Positions 9,126 through 18,218 of a DNA stretch of 64,000 nucleotides are shown in pieces. Every line of letters starts with the position of its first letter. Within the stretch, counting starts at the first letter, position 1. Location of the stretch: contig JAEWQJ010000026.1 in the NCBI GenBank assembly GCA_023399215.1, positions 62,001 through 126,000 on the forward strand. The letters are read 5' to 3'. The DNA is from Methanobacteriota archaeon (GTDB taxonomy: Archaea > Halobacteriota > Methanosarcinia > Methanosarcinales > Methanosarcinaceae). The notes under the pieces were generated by a model. It was not told the DNA's origin. It did no database searches and saw only the letters and a program-made list of their open reading frames with translations. A program made the translations under genes and the position numbers.

Positions 9126-10295
9126 TTATTTTGAACTGATAGCTTTCACGGGGTCGAGTTTAGCTGCCTGCTGGGCAGGGTAAATCCCGGCAATAAGGTT
9201 CAGCAGAAAAACTGCAATAATAATAACCAGAATATCTCCAGTTCGGACTATAATGGGAATGGTTGCCATGCCGCCGTAAAGTTCTGAGGAAGAAGATGGC
9301 ATTTCGTACTGGCCTAATCCCAGAGATATTGCAACTCCTGTAAGAGTTCCGATAAGAGCCCCTAGCAAACCCAGAATACCACTTTGAAGTACAAAAATTG
9401 TCCTGATACTGGAAACCGTAGCTCCCATAGCCCTAAGCATACCGATCTGGCTTGTAGCACCGATAACTGAAAGATTCAGAGCGCTAATCACTCCAAAAGA
9501 AGCAATAACTACAATCAGACCAAGGACCACATTGTTAGAAGTGCTCTCAATGGCAATTGTCCTAAGGATTTCAGGATTGGTTTCGGTCCAGCCTTTTGCC
9601 TTATAGCCGGTCTTTTCGATCTTAGCAGCAACTTCCCTGTCCCTGTTAAAATCCTCAAGCCTGACAGAAAGACCGTTAATCACATCCGGAACATTGTAGA
9701 ATTCCTGGGCGGTATCCAGGGATGTATAAGTAAGAGATTCGTCCAGAGGAGAGCCGGTATGGAAAATTCCAACTACTCTCAGGGACAGAGGGTTTGCATT
9801 CGGAAAAGACACATCAACCGAGTCTCCAGGATTAACCTCAAGCTTATCTGCCAGTTTTGAGCCGATTACCACCGTATTTCTCGAATATTCAAGTTCCCTG
9901 AAGTCTCCTTTAACCATATCAGCTTCAATAGCGCTGATATTGTTTTCCTGTAGAGGGATGATGCCTTTTAGCTCGGCGTTAAAGGAATTTGTCTTGAACT
10001 TGAAGGAAGCTTTTCCTGTAAGAAACGGAGAAACCGCAGAAACACCCCCAATTTTTTCAGTTTCGTCAATAAGGGTTCTGTAAAGGTAAATATAGTCTTC
10101 ACCTTCCTGCGGAGATACCGAGACGTGAGGAAGTTTATTTACAGTAGTATTATAGAGTTCGCCAGTAAAACCAACCATAACTGCCTGGGAAACGGTCAGC
10201 ACCATCACAGCAAGAGCTATAGCTCCAACTGAAAGAATTGTCTGGAATGTTCTTGCCCGAATCTGCCTGAGCGCAATAAAGAGTTCATAACGCAT
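9126..10295 (-). CDS. FtsX-like ABC permease (distal copy)
   Basis: About 389 residues, with the same four-segment MacB/FtsX design as its neighbour at 7806-8975. The N-terminus MRYELFIALRQIRARTFQ leads into one membrane segment. A large outer domain (about 45-250), three further membrane segments and the tail YPAQQAAKLDPVKAISSK follow. ATG 10295 matches the start of the paralog (MYELKIALRQ); the longer frame to 10358 would overlap the upstream gene. It lies 25 nt after the surface protein at 10321-11469 and 150 nt before the second permease, consistent with one operon. Substrate is unknown. Confidence 0.92.
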   Translation of the reverse strand: MRYELFIALRQIRARTFQTILSVGAIALAVMVLTVSQAVMVGFTGELYNTTVNKLPHVSVSPQEGEDYIYLYRTLIDETEKIGGVSAVSPFLTGKASFKFKTNSFNAELKGIIPLQENNISAIEADMVKGDFRELEYSRNTVVIGSKLADKLEVNPGDSVDVSFPNANPLSLRVVGIFHTGSPLDESLTYTSLDTAQEFYNVPDVINGLSVRLEDFNRDREVAAKIEKTGYKAKGWTETNPEILRTIAIESTSNNVVLGLIVVIASFGVISALNLSVIGATSQIGMLRAMGATVSSIRTIFVLQSGILGLLGALIGTLTGVAISLGLGQYEMPSSSSELYGGMATIPIIVRTGDILVIIIAVFLLNLIAGIYPAQQAAKLDPVKAISSK

Positions 10296-10320
10296 GGGAC
10301 TCACAGCCTTCGATCTGGTT

Positions 10321-11469
10321 TCAAATTTTATTCCTAAAAAGGGCAAAAATCGCCGCAAGCCCTGAAACTAAAGCTGCCGCAGAAAAACCCGGGATTCCTT
10401 TTTCATCTGAAGTCTCTGTTTCTGAAGTAGTATTATTTACCAGGTTAACGCTGGAGTTCTGGGAGAGATCGGATTCGATAACTGTTTCCCTGTGCTCAAT
10501 AATGTCACCGTCATTTCCCAGAAGTTCGATCTCAAGCCTGTAGACCCCTTCAGGAAGCCTGTGGCTCCAGGCTACTTCTACGGTTTCGTCATCGTTATTC
10601 AGCAACACTGGAACCCTTTTCTGGACAGATTCAACAAGACTGGAGTTCCCTGTTTCAGAATTTGCTTTCAGTTTGTATACAGAAAAAACCAGTTTTCCTT
10701 CAAAAGGCACCTGAGAACGCCCATAAACAGTTGCACTTGCTCCGGTCTCATCTTTGTAGATATCGGTAATTTCTGCATCGTCTCTGGCAGTAAATCGCTC
10801 GGCTGAGCTTATAACCTCCTTATTAGGAGAATAAACCTGAATCTTTACTCTTCCAGCATACTCTTTATTGTTTTCAAGAAGTGTACCCCAGGGAGCGGAA
10901 AAAATATCCGGAGCGCTGGTAAGTGATAATTTTTCAGCTTTTGTTGTATAAACGACATCCGAACCATTTACAAGCATATATTCGATATCAAAAAGTGAGG
11001 CTTCTTTTGGAGAGAGTGCGACACTGATTCCCTGGGAGTTAGCAACCAGGTCATTGACCTGAAGCCTTGACGCAGAATTAGTGCCGTAAGCAAAATTATA
11101 TTCAGACTCTGAAAGAACCTTGTTTCCTTCAAGAAGCCTGGCCTTTATCTTATAAGCTCCGCGTTCGGAACTTTCGACGTTCCAGAAACCAACCTTTATT
11201 ACCTGTTTATTTGCAGGAATGCTATCAACTGAAAATACCTGTCTGTCAAGCGTTTCCTCATTTGTTCCCACGGGTCTGACAAGAAGCACCTCAAGATTCA
11301 AGTTATTTTCTGGCTGGTCCGAGTAGATGGTTACATCAAAGGACTCAAGATCACTATAAAGATCGGCTATGTGGGCTGTACTTGTTTCTCCAGTGTGAGA
11401 ATTCTCGGATGCAGAGGCCGGAAAAACTGATATAAGGTAAAAAGTAAGTAAGAAAAGTGCAGCTTTCAT
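10321..11469 (-). CDS. Secreted surface protein with PGF-CTERM-like anchor
   Basis: 382 residues. An N-terminal signal peptide (MKAALFLLTFYLISVFPASAS) is followed by a beta-rich ectodomain of Ig/CARDB-like character. The ectodomain has repeated clauses such as VLLVRPVGT and KARLLEGNKVLSE, then a Ser/Asn/Thr-rich linker near 325-350. The C-terminal tripartite signal is GIPGFSAAALVSGLAAIFALF followed by RNKI. That tail resembles PGF-CTERM sorting signals, which archaeosortase ArtA removes before lipid attachment. It is the first gene of the ABC exporter cassette and may be its partner or cargo on the cell surface; that link is inferred from position only. Confidence 0.85.
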   Translation of the reverse strand: MKAALFLLTFYLISVFPASASENSHTGETSTAHIADLYSDLESFDVTIYSDQPENNLNLEVLLVRPVGTNEETLDRQVFSVDSIPANKQVIKVGFWNVESSERGAYKIKARLLEGNKVLSESEYNFAYGTNSASRLQVNDLVANSQGISVALSPKEASLFDIEYMLVNGSDVVYTTKAEKLSLTSAPDIFSAPWGTLLENNKEYAGRVKIQVYSPNKEVISSAERFTARDDAEITDIYKDETGASATVYGRSQVPFEGKLVFSVYKLKANSETGNSSLVESVQKRVPVLLNNDDETVEVAWSHRLPEGVYRLEIELLGNDGDIIEHRETVIESDLSQNSSVNLVNNTTSETETSDEKGIPGFSAAALVSGLAAIFALFRNKI

Positions 11470-12000
11470 TGTCTTTTACCCCGGTTCTGTATATAACAAT
11501 TATTAAAATATATTTTTATAAAAATCGTTGAACTGCGTTTCAATCTTAGAGACTTTGAATTATTTCTGGACTTTGTATAAAATTCTATTAATCTTTTATG
11601 CATACAACTTATTAATAAAGATCTTTAACATTGTTCAATCAGGGAATATCCGACTCAGGCTAAAAAGGCTGTTCAAGATAATAAAAAAACACTGAACGAG
11701 ATAAAAAAGCAAAAATTCTCTCTATCCAGGATGCAAAATGCATTCTGATCGTAACGAAAATGTTTTATCCTAAAATTAGTTCACTTTTTTAATTTTTTAT
11801 TGCGTTATACATCGTATGTAGGAGGTCCAATGTTTAAATTCACATGTGAAGTTGTTTCTTTTACATAATCACTTAAAAATACACAATGGAATTGGAATTT
11901 ACTCAGCGTGTAACCTTTTATTTCGCCTGTTATTGTATCGTATTGAACTTTCAAACAGTTTTGAATCTGCGAAATCATTTCAGGATACAACACACTCATA
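11470..12000. other. Intergenic region with one doubtful minus-strand frame
   Basis: Mostly AT-rich with no recognised gene. A 64-codon minus-strand frame at 11805-11999 (opening MSVLYPEMISQIQN) has reasonable amino-acid composition but no family I recognise and no clear ribosome site. It abuts the TnpB-type remnant at 12001-12118, so it may be insertion-sequence debris. Confidence 0.4.
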
Positions 12001-12118
12001 GGACATGAAAAAGAGCTCGTGGACTCGTTGGTAGAAGTCAGGGGAATGAAGCAAGAGAATCTTCACTCTTAAAAACTTGAGCCGGCAGACGAGATTTTTA
12101 GGGGGCGAGGTAGTTCAC
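12001..12118 (+). mobile_element. TnpB (IS605/IS1341-type) 3' remnant with right end
   Basis: The frame from 12001 reads GHEKELVDSLVEVRGMKQEN and stops at 12070-12072. This resembles the variable C-terminal tail of archaeal TnpB proteins (EVRGMKQE). It is followed by a 46-nt stretch ending GAGGTAGTTCAC at 12118, the style of right end seen in these elements. In intact elements this zone also encodes the 3' part of the omega RNA, with guide sequence just beyond the end. The rest of tnpB is missing, so this is a scar. Assignment is from recall of family tails, not from a search. Confidence 0.5.
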
Positions 12119-12224
12119 CCAGATTCATTAATCAGTTTACTTTCTGTAGAAATTCCGGCAAAATACCTATTTATCAATGAAAGTTTCATTTCCTTTATAG
12201 ATAGAAGCAGATGGAGTACTGGTT

Positions 12225-13205
12225 CTGGAAGACAATATCATAGAAGTAAATAACCTTGAATATTTTTTCGGCGAGATAAAAGCCGTCGATAACATCAGTT
12301 TTACGGTAAGAAAAGGGGAGATATTTTCTTTTCTCGGACCAAACGGGGCTGGGAAGAGTACTGTAATTAATATTCTTACCACTCTCCTGCCTATGCAGAA
12401 AGGAAAAGTAACTATTGCAGGTCATGATTTGAGAACCGAGCCTGAAAAAGTCAGGGAATCAATAGGGATTGTCTTTCAGGAGTTGACTCTTGATAGGGAT
12501 ATGACTGTTCGTGAGATTCTGGAATACCACGGAAGGCTTTATTCCATGCCAAAAGCTCAAAGGCAGGCGCGTGTTGACGAATTGCTCAGTCTGGTAGAGC
12601 TTGAAGCAAAGAGGGATGTCCTGACAAGATATCTGAGTGGCGGAATGAAGCGCAGGCTTGAGATTGCAAGGGGTCTTATGACTCGTCCCAGAGTGCTTTT
12701 CATGGACGAGCCTACAATCGGGCTTGACCCTCAGACAAGAATAAGAATCTGGGATTACGTAAAGGACATTAACCGGCAGGGGACAACCATTTTCCTGACA
12801 ACTCATTACATGGACGAAGCCGACCAGCTCAGTAACAGGATAAGCATTATAGATCATGGGGAAATCATTGTCACAGGCAAACCCTGGGAGTTAAAAAATG
12901 CGCTTGGTGAGGATCTTATATATCTCGAAACAAGTGATAACAGGGGAGCTTCCAGCCTGTTAGAGAAACTTGATACTGTAAAAGGGGTTCGAGGTAAATC
13001 AAAAGGAATAATTGCCATGGTCAATGTGGACGGTACCTACCTGCTGCCTGAGATCATGGATAAACTTCGGAACGGGGGGATTAAGATCAGGGCCGTAAAC
13101 CTTAAAAAGCCATCAATGGACGACGTTTTTGTCCATTATACCGGAAGGGAGCTAAGGGATACAGGGACCGAAAAAACAATTGTGGCAAAACCAGGAAGGC
13201 GTTAA
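12225..13205 (+). CDS. ABC-2 type (DrrA-like) ATPase, probable CTG start
   Basis: ATPase of a drug- or lipid-type ABC-2 exporter. Domains read in order: NNLEYFFGEIKAVDNISF (A-loop region), Walker A GPNGAGKST near residue 38, signature LSGGMKRRLEIARGL, Walker B VLFMDEPTIGLD, H-loop TTHYMDEA, and the C-terminal extension typical of DrrA-like proteins. The first in-frame ATG is at 12393, downstream of Walker A, and cannot be the true start. The frame is open upstream to a TAG at 12198-12200 with no ATG, GTG or TTG. CTG at 12225 begins LEDNIIEVNNL, as homologs do, and has GGAG 8 nt before it. An out-of-frame ATG at 12211 would need a one-base change to join. The gene precedes its permease by 3 nt. 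Confidence 0.85.
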   Translation: MEDNIIEVNNLEYFFGEIKAVDNISFTVRKGEIFSFLGPNGAGKSTVINILTTLLPMQKGKVTIAGHDLRTEPEKVRESIGIVFQELTLDRDMTVREILEYHGRLYSMPKAQRQARVDELLSLVELEAKRDVLTRYLSGGMKRRLEIARGLMTRPRVLFMDEPTIGLDPQTRIRIWDYVKDINRQGTTIFLTTHYMDEADQLSNRISIIDHGEIIVTGKPWELKNALGEDLIYLETSDNRGASSLLEKLDTVKGVRGKSKGIIAMVNVDGTYLLPEIMDKLRNGGIKIRAVNLKKPSMDDVFVHYTGRELRDTGTEKTIVAKPGRR

Positions 13206-13208
13206 GAG

Positions 13209-14045
13209 ATGCATAAAGGCTTTCTTACCATATACTGGAGGGACATGCTGAGGTTTGTCCGGTTTCGAACTCTCCTGTTTACTTCCCTTGTCCAGCCTGC
13301 ACTCTGGCTGGCTTTTTTTGGAGTAGAAATGTCAAACAACTTTGAAAGGCTTACTGCAACCATGCCAGTTATTCCCGGGGTGAGGGCTGTTGGATACCTG
13401 ACTTTCATAGGCGCAGGCGTAATTGCCATGACAACGCTTTTTACAAGCCTTTTTGGGGGGACAGTTCTGCTATTTGACAAAAACTGGGGGCTTATGCGTG
13501 AGACCCTTTCAAGTCCTCTGCCAAGAATTCATATAATCATAGGGATAGGGCTTTCTGCCGTGACAAAATCCTTTATCCAGGCCACTGTGATCATGGTTTT
13601 TGGACTTTTACTGGGAGTCCAGTTTTTTGAAGGATACACAGCAATACAGGTTCTGGTTTCACTTTTTGGGATCATGCTTTTTATAGGGGCATTTTCTCTC
13701 GGGTTTCTTTTCCTTTCGGCTGCAATAGCAATAACAATGGAAAGCCCGGAAGGAATGCAGGCTGTGATAACCCTGCTTACCATGCCTTTCTTTTTCACGA
13801 GCAATGCACTTTACCCTGCAAATTCCTTTCCTCCCGTGCTCCAGGCTCTGTCCACAGTCAATCCTCTCACGCATCTTGTCAGCGGGATCAGATATTTTGC
13901 AATAGGGAGTGAATTCTCGTCAATTGGACTCCGCTATACCTACACTCAAGGAGAGGTTATTGTCTCCTTCCTGGCTCTCCTGGCTTTTGCGGGGATAATG
14001 TTTCTTATTGCGAAGTGGAGGTTTACCAGGGTTACAGTTACATAA
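13209..14045 (+). CDS. ABC-2 type permease
   Basis: 278 residues with about six membrane segments and the ABC-2 membrane family layout. The N-terminus is cytoplasmic (MHKGFLTIYWRDMLRFVRFR). The conserved mid-region GLMRETLSSPLPR is the coupling helix. A later stretch, FFTSNALYPANSFPPVLQ followed by NPLTHLVSGIRY, is the typical signature before the last segment. It starts 3 nt after the stop of the ATPase gene, so the two are translationally linked and form one exporter. The substrate (drug, lipid or polysaccharide) cannot be told. Confidence 0.92.
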   Translation: MHKGFLTIYWRDMLRFVRFRTLLFTSLVQPALWLAFFGVEMSNNFERLTATMPVIPGVRAVGYLTFIGAGVIAMTTLFTSLFGGTVLLFDKNWGLMRETLSSPLPRIHIIIGIGLSAVTKSFIQATVIMVFGLLLGVQFFEGYTAIQVLVSLFGIMLFIGAFSLGFLFLSAAIAITMESPEGMQAVITLLTMPFFFTSNALYPANSFPPVLQALSTVNPLTHLVSGIRYFAIGSEFSSIGLRYTYTQGEVIVSFLALLAFAGIMFLIAKWRFTRVTVT

Positions 14046-14123
14046 TTTTAATACTGGTATTTTTAAAGCTGTAAAGATAAAGTAAAAAGGTAAGTAAAAA
14101 AGAAAAGTAGGAGGGTAAACACT

Positions 14124-14384
14124 GTGGTCTGTACACACAGGAATATGATAAAAATAAAGAACATAGAGCAGGGCTCAAAGGGATGTGAGGAATGCCTGAA
14201 AAGCGGAGACAGCTGGGTGCACCTGAGGATTTGCCTGACCTGTGGGCATGTAGGCTGCTGTGATCAGTCAAAAAATAAACATGCAACAAAGCACTTTGAA
14301 GAAAGCGGGCATCCTGTAATCCAATCTTTCGAGCCAGGTGAGGATTGGAAGTACTGTTATATTGATCGCCAGTATCTTGAGTAA
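14124..14384 (+). CDS. UBP-type zinc-finger protein
   Basis: 86 residues with the Cys/His pattern of ZnF-UBP domains: CTH near the start, CEEC near 29, CLTCGHVGCC near 46, then HATKHFEESGHP. In eukaryotes this fold binds the C-terminal tail of free ubiquitin; in bacteria and archaea small stand-alone versions have no established role, though a link to ubiquitin-like SAMP tails is conceivable. The start is GTG at 14124 with AGGAGGG about 10 nt upstream. It follows the ABC-2 permease by 78 nt on the same strand and could be the third gene of that operon. Confidence 0.85.
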   Translation: MVCTHRNMIKIKNIEQGSKGCEECLKSGDSWVHLRICLTCGHVGCCDQSKNKHATKHFEESGHPVIQSFEPGEDWKYCYIDRQYLE

Positions 14385-15114
14385 AAGTATAACGCGAATG
14401 TCAGATTTTCTAATAATATTTCGCGTTGTTAGGGTAAAAAATTTTCGACATACTGCAATAACAAGAAAATGTTTTGAAATACGATAATTATTCATGCGTC
14501 TTCGGTTAAATGAGGAATTGTGACAAATTACATAGATTGTCTCAACATTTATCAAATACTTTAATAAATTATAAGCTGGAACAGGATATTGATTTCATGT
14601 AAATAGGCCAAAATTTAAAGACAACTTCCAATGCAAAATCGATAGCTTTCAGAAAAGAAAATTCCTTAACCGATGACCAATGGATAATTAGTATCTTTTT
14701 TGAATCTGCGGTCTCTATCGCTAATCCTTTTAAGTTATGTATTATTTAAAACAGTCGCTGTTAATCGAAAAAAATAACTATTTTTATAGAATTGCTGGAC
14801 TTTCTGCAAGGTTGTCTTGTTTTTCTGACCTAAAGGATACTCTGTAATAGATCGTTAGACTCATTTGGACTTTCATGGCAGGGCTTTCAGAGATAGGTTA
14901 AGGTATTTGGGTTACCCTGGAAAACCTGTAAAAATAATTTTTATTGAGTCTCCCCTGCTCAACAATACCTGATACCTGCAGTATGTACAACTGGTCTGCA
15001 ACTGTTGAAATTAAAGTTCCAATTTTCTTCGAAATTTAATTTCTTGTGTAACTCCTGGGTTTGAGATCCTAGTATTTGTGCTTTCAAATGCGTTTATCTA
15101 TTTCTGAACTCTGA
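14385..15114. other. 730-bp intergenic region
   Basis: AT-rich sequence between converging genes. Apart from short unconvincing frames I see no gene, repeat or insertion-sequence end in it. Confidence 0.5.
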
Positions 15115-16182
15115 TTATATGGTTCGTGGTTCGCCTACATTAAGTATCTCTCCATCCAGTGTATTATTTGTACTGTTTAAAGCATCATTTATACTGTTTA
15201 AAACGTCGTATACTACTTTAATTTCAGAATTTGGACCTCCAGTGTTACCTTTTAATGTGTTATTTTGAGAATCGACAAGAACAACTGAATATGAATATCC
15301 ACGTTTTACAATAGTGTTATTCAAAACTTTATTATTATTTGAGTTAACGAGAAGACTGAGGCTGAAATAATTATGTAAAATCGAATTATTATTTAGCTCA
15401 TTATTAGAAGACTCAGTGAAGTTCACACCATCCCATAACTTTGCTATGGTGTTACTCATTAATTTATTGTTGTCTGAATCTTCAAGATAAATTCCTGTTG
15501 CATTATTATCTAAGCCAACAAATATCCCAACGCCTGTGATATTGTTACTTTTCAATTGGTTATTATTAGAATTCTTTAGATAGATTCCAAGTGAATTGTT
15601 ATTTACTTCATTATTTTCCAGAATATTCATGTTTGAGTCGTTAAGGTAAACTCCATAATTGTTATAACTTAGTTTATTTCCAGTGATGTTGCCACCAGAC
15701 CCACTATAATAGACGCCAGCTTTATCCTGTGACCCAGTTATATTGAAGCCGCTGATTGTCACATTATCCGCAGTTATGTGGAATACATCTTTTTCTGGGT
15801 CTGCAGCTTGAATGACAGCATATGCGGATTCTCCTTCGTTTGATCTTATAACCTTCAGCGGTTTGTCTACAACCAAATTCTCCTTATATAACCCTGGGTA
15901 AACAATAACAGTGCCACCAGAACTCACAGCGTTTATTGCACTCTGTAATGAATCTCCTGGGTATATTTTAGCATCTATAAGATCATTGTCAATATTATCC
16001 AGATTCTTTTTTACCGGCTCTCCGGAATGCAAGTCAGCATTTATTGAATTGTTGCTAATATTGTCAAGAGATTTTTCAGGATATATTCCACTATACTTTG
16101 CATTGAAAGTGTAAAATATCGAGGCGACAAAAATTAACAATAAGATAATTATTAATTTTGTATTAATTTGTGAGAGATCCAT
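15115..16182 (-). CDS. Membrane-anchored NosD-like beta-helix protein
   Basis: About 355 residues. One N-terminal membrane segment (LIIILLLIFVASIFYTF) acts as uncleaved anchor or signal. A linker follows, then a right-handed parallel beta-helix of NosD/carbohydrate-binding (CASH) type: the opening SLQSAINAVSSGGTVIVYPG is the classic first rung. Asn-rich rungs such as NNYGVYLNDSNMNILENN repeat every 22-24 residues. Such proteins sit on the archaeal cell surface and often bind or modify polysaccharides; no catalytic residues can be named here. ATG 16182 is preferred to a TTG at 16197. It is a smaller relative of the protein at 41412-43298. Confidence 0.85.
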   Translation of the reverse strand: MDLSQINTKLIIILLLIFVASIFYTFNAKYSGIYPEKSLDNISNNSINADLHSGEPVKKNLDNIDNDLIDAKIYPGDSLQSAINAVSSGGTVIVYPGLYKENLVVDKPLKVIRSNEGESAYAVIQAADPEKDVFHITADNVTISGFNITGSQDKAGVYYSGSGGNITGNKLSYNNYGVYLNDSNMNILENNEVNNNSLGIYLKNSNNNQLKSNNITGVGIFVGLDNNATGIYLEDSDNNKLMSNTIAKLWDGVNFTESSNNELNNNSILHNYFSLSLLVNSNNNKVLNNTIVKRGYSYSVVLVDSQNNTLKGNTGGPNSEIKVVYDVLNSINDALNSTNNTLDGEILNVGEPRTI

Positions 16183-16197
16183 AGTTATCAATCTCAA

Positions 16198-17190
16198 AAA
16201 AATATATGGTAATTAAGGTCTCACCCTCGTTGCCATTGCCTTTTTCCAATTTCCAAAAGTAATATAATAAATATTTGAATCCCAACAATCATGTATGTAA
16301 ACATAAACTCTTATGTAAATATAAGCTCTTGAACCTATTTTTTAGAACCCATTATTTTTTAGAACCCATACATGTAACAGCGTGACCTCCGTAGCGGTTG
16401 GAATGTCCACTTTCTATTTCACTTTACAATAATTGAATTATTTTTTATATGTTTTATGCAAAAAATATCTAATAGTGATACCCTGTATACCTTTACAAAC
16501 ATATTCGTATATCTAAGACAAGTTCGTGAATATTAGCTCGAAGCCTCATACCAAAATTATATATAATACAAACAATTGCAGATTCTAAAACGAATTTGAT
16601 TTTCAACATATATTACACTTGATTTTCGGAATTGTTGCCCTTGTAGGGTAGCCTCTTTATAGAGCTCTCTATTTTTGATTTCCATACAGGGCTCTCAATG
16701 AAAACGCAGGTTTCAAAAGAGGATAAAAATCAAGAGCTTTAGCCCTCAAAACGTGTGCTTCTTGGGATTGTTCTTTCAACAAGCACTATCTTCTATATAC
16801 TTAACCAATGCAGAATTGCCCCAGGTTTGAGCAGGCATATCAAGGGCTGGTACCTTGTAGCTCTTTACAGGCTTGCCACGAGGTCAAACCTGGGAGTTTG
16901 GGACTGGTCAATCCAGGCGGAAAAAGATCTTAAAAGGTATGAGAATTAATCAAGTAAAAATTAGGCTTGAGTGCCCATCACTACACCTTAGGACTTACGC
17001 AGTTGAACTGATAAATCAATAGCATTAAACCTCAAACTATCTAAATTGAGAGTAACAAGAAATTCATTCTCACGAGAAGAACTTCTTTTCAGAAACTTAA
17101 TTTCCAAAAATATATCCCTTTTTTTATCCGTTTTATCTTTTATTTAATAAAAAACAATTAGATAAAAATAAACTGATAAAAGGGGTAGTA
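16198..17190. other. 1-kb intergenic region with decayed inserts
   Basis: No intact gene. A 64-codon plus-strand frame at 16755-16949 contains an 11-bp inverted repeat (CCCAGGTTTGA at 16820, its inverse at 16884), which suggests a remnant or structured RNA rather than a protein gene. A short doubled phrase TTTTTTAGAACCCAT stands near 16340-16370. The last 200 bases hold one MITE end (16989) and the promoter region of the dehydrogenase at 17191. Confidence 0.5.
16989..17031. repeat. Solo end of the 120-bp MITE family
   Basis: TAGGACTTACGCAGTTGAAC followed by AAATCAATAGCAT matches the left end of the complete element at 58799-58918. No matching right end is visible nearby, so only one terminus survives here. 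Confidence 0.6.
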
Positions 17191-17901
17191 ATGAGTTTAG
17201 CAAGTCAAACAGCTCTTGTAACCGGGGGAAGCAAAGGGATAGGAAAAGCTATCTGCCTTGCTCTGGCAAAAGAGGGAGCAAACGTCGTTATTGCAGCAAG
17301 GAATGAGAGTGAAATCAAAGAGATGGTAAATAAATTAAAAGCCATGGGCAGTAAAGCCATGGCTGTCCAGGCTGACGTGCAGAATGAAGAGGACGTAAGA
17401 CGCCTGATTTCAATGACAATTGACAAATGCGGCAGGCTTGATATTCTTATCAACAACGCAGGAGTGGCCTACAAAAAGAAGCTGGAAGATACCACCCTGG
17501 AAGAGTACGAACAAATGATGGATACCAACTTAAAGGGAGTTTTTCTCTGCACAAAGTATGCGATTCCATACATTAGAGAGAGCAATAATGGGAAAATCAT
17601 CAATATATCCTCAGTAGGAGGATTACACGGGCTTCCGGATTTATCTGTATACTGTGCCTCGAAGTTTGGAGTAAACGGCATAACAAAGTCCGTTGCTGCC
17701 GAGCTGGAAGGAGAAATAAAAGTCTATGCAATCTGCCCGGGCGGTGTGGATACGGATATGTACAGGTCACTCTTTTCGGACAAACCTTCGCTCAAACCAG
17801 AGCACATCGCGGAAAAGGTGCTGGAACTTGCCTCGCCTGATTCAAAAGTTACATCCGGGAAGATAATCGAGATACAGGCTCTTCCAGTTCCTCAGCTTTA
17901 A
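17191..17901 (+). CDS. Short-chain dehydrogenase/reductase
   Basis: 236-residue classical SDR. The Rossmann dinucleotide motif TGGSKGIGKA is at residues 10-19, the structural motif NNAG near 88, the catalytic Ser in INISSVGG near 138, and the Tyr-Lys pair in YCASK near 151. An Arg in AARNES after the second strand suggests NADP(H) preference. The tail PGGVDTDMYRSLF is shared with the next SDR. It reduces or oxidises an unknown alcohol/ketone substrate. With its paralog at 18219-18929 it forms a tandem duplication separated by a 24-bp repeat array. Confidence 0.92.
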   Translation: MSLASQTALVTGGSKGIGKAICLALAKEGANVVIAARNESEIKEMVNKLKAMGSKAMAVQADVQNEEDVRRLISMTIDKCGRLDILINNAGVAYKKKLEDTTLEEYEQMMDTNLKGVFLCTKYAIPYIRESNNGKIINISSVGGLHGLPDLSVYCASKFGVNGITKSVAAELEGEIKVYAICPGGVDTDMYRSLFSDKPSLKPEHIAEKVLELASPDSKVTSGKIIEIQALPVPQL

Positions 17902-17957
17902 TAGTTGAAACTTAAAGGGTAGATTTCCGGCAATTCTGGGCAATAATTCTAGAAAAT

Positions 17958-18053
17958 TTGTAGTAGGTAGTTCTGTTAGACTTATAGTAGGTAATTCTGG
18001 CAGACTTATAATAAGTAATTCTAACAGACTTGTAGTAGGTAGCTCTGGCAGAT
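17958..18053. repeat. 24-bp tandem repeat, four copies
   Basis: Four consecutive 24-bp units of the type TTATAGTAGGTAATTCTGGC plus AGAC, each with a few substitutions, and a partial fifth. The array lies between the two paralogous SDR genes in otherwise noncoding sequence (17902-18218). Confidence 0.85.
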
Positions 18054-18218
18054 TTATAATATATACATTATCTTTTTGCCAGGTCTTCTTACATTCTTTT
18101 GCCGGAATTCCCTTTTCCTTTTAAGAGATAGTTCTTGATTGCAGTTCAGAAATATTGCTTCCAAAATTATATCCTTATCCTGCTTAATAATTAATTAAAT
18201 GACTGTAGAGTGACTGCT

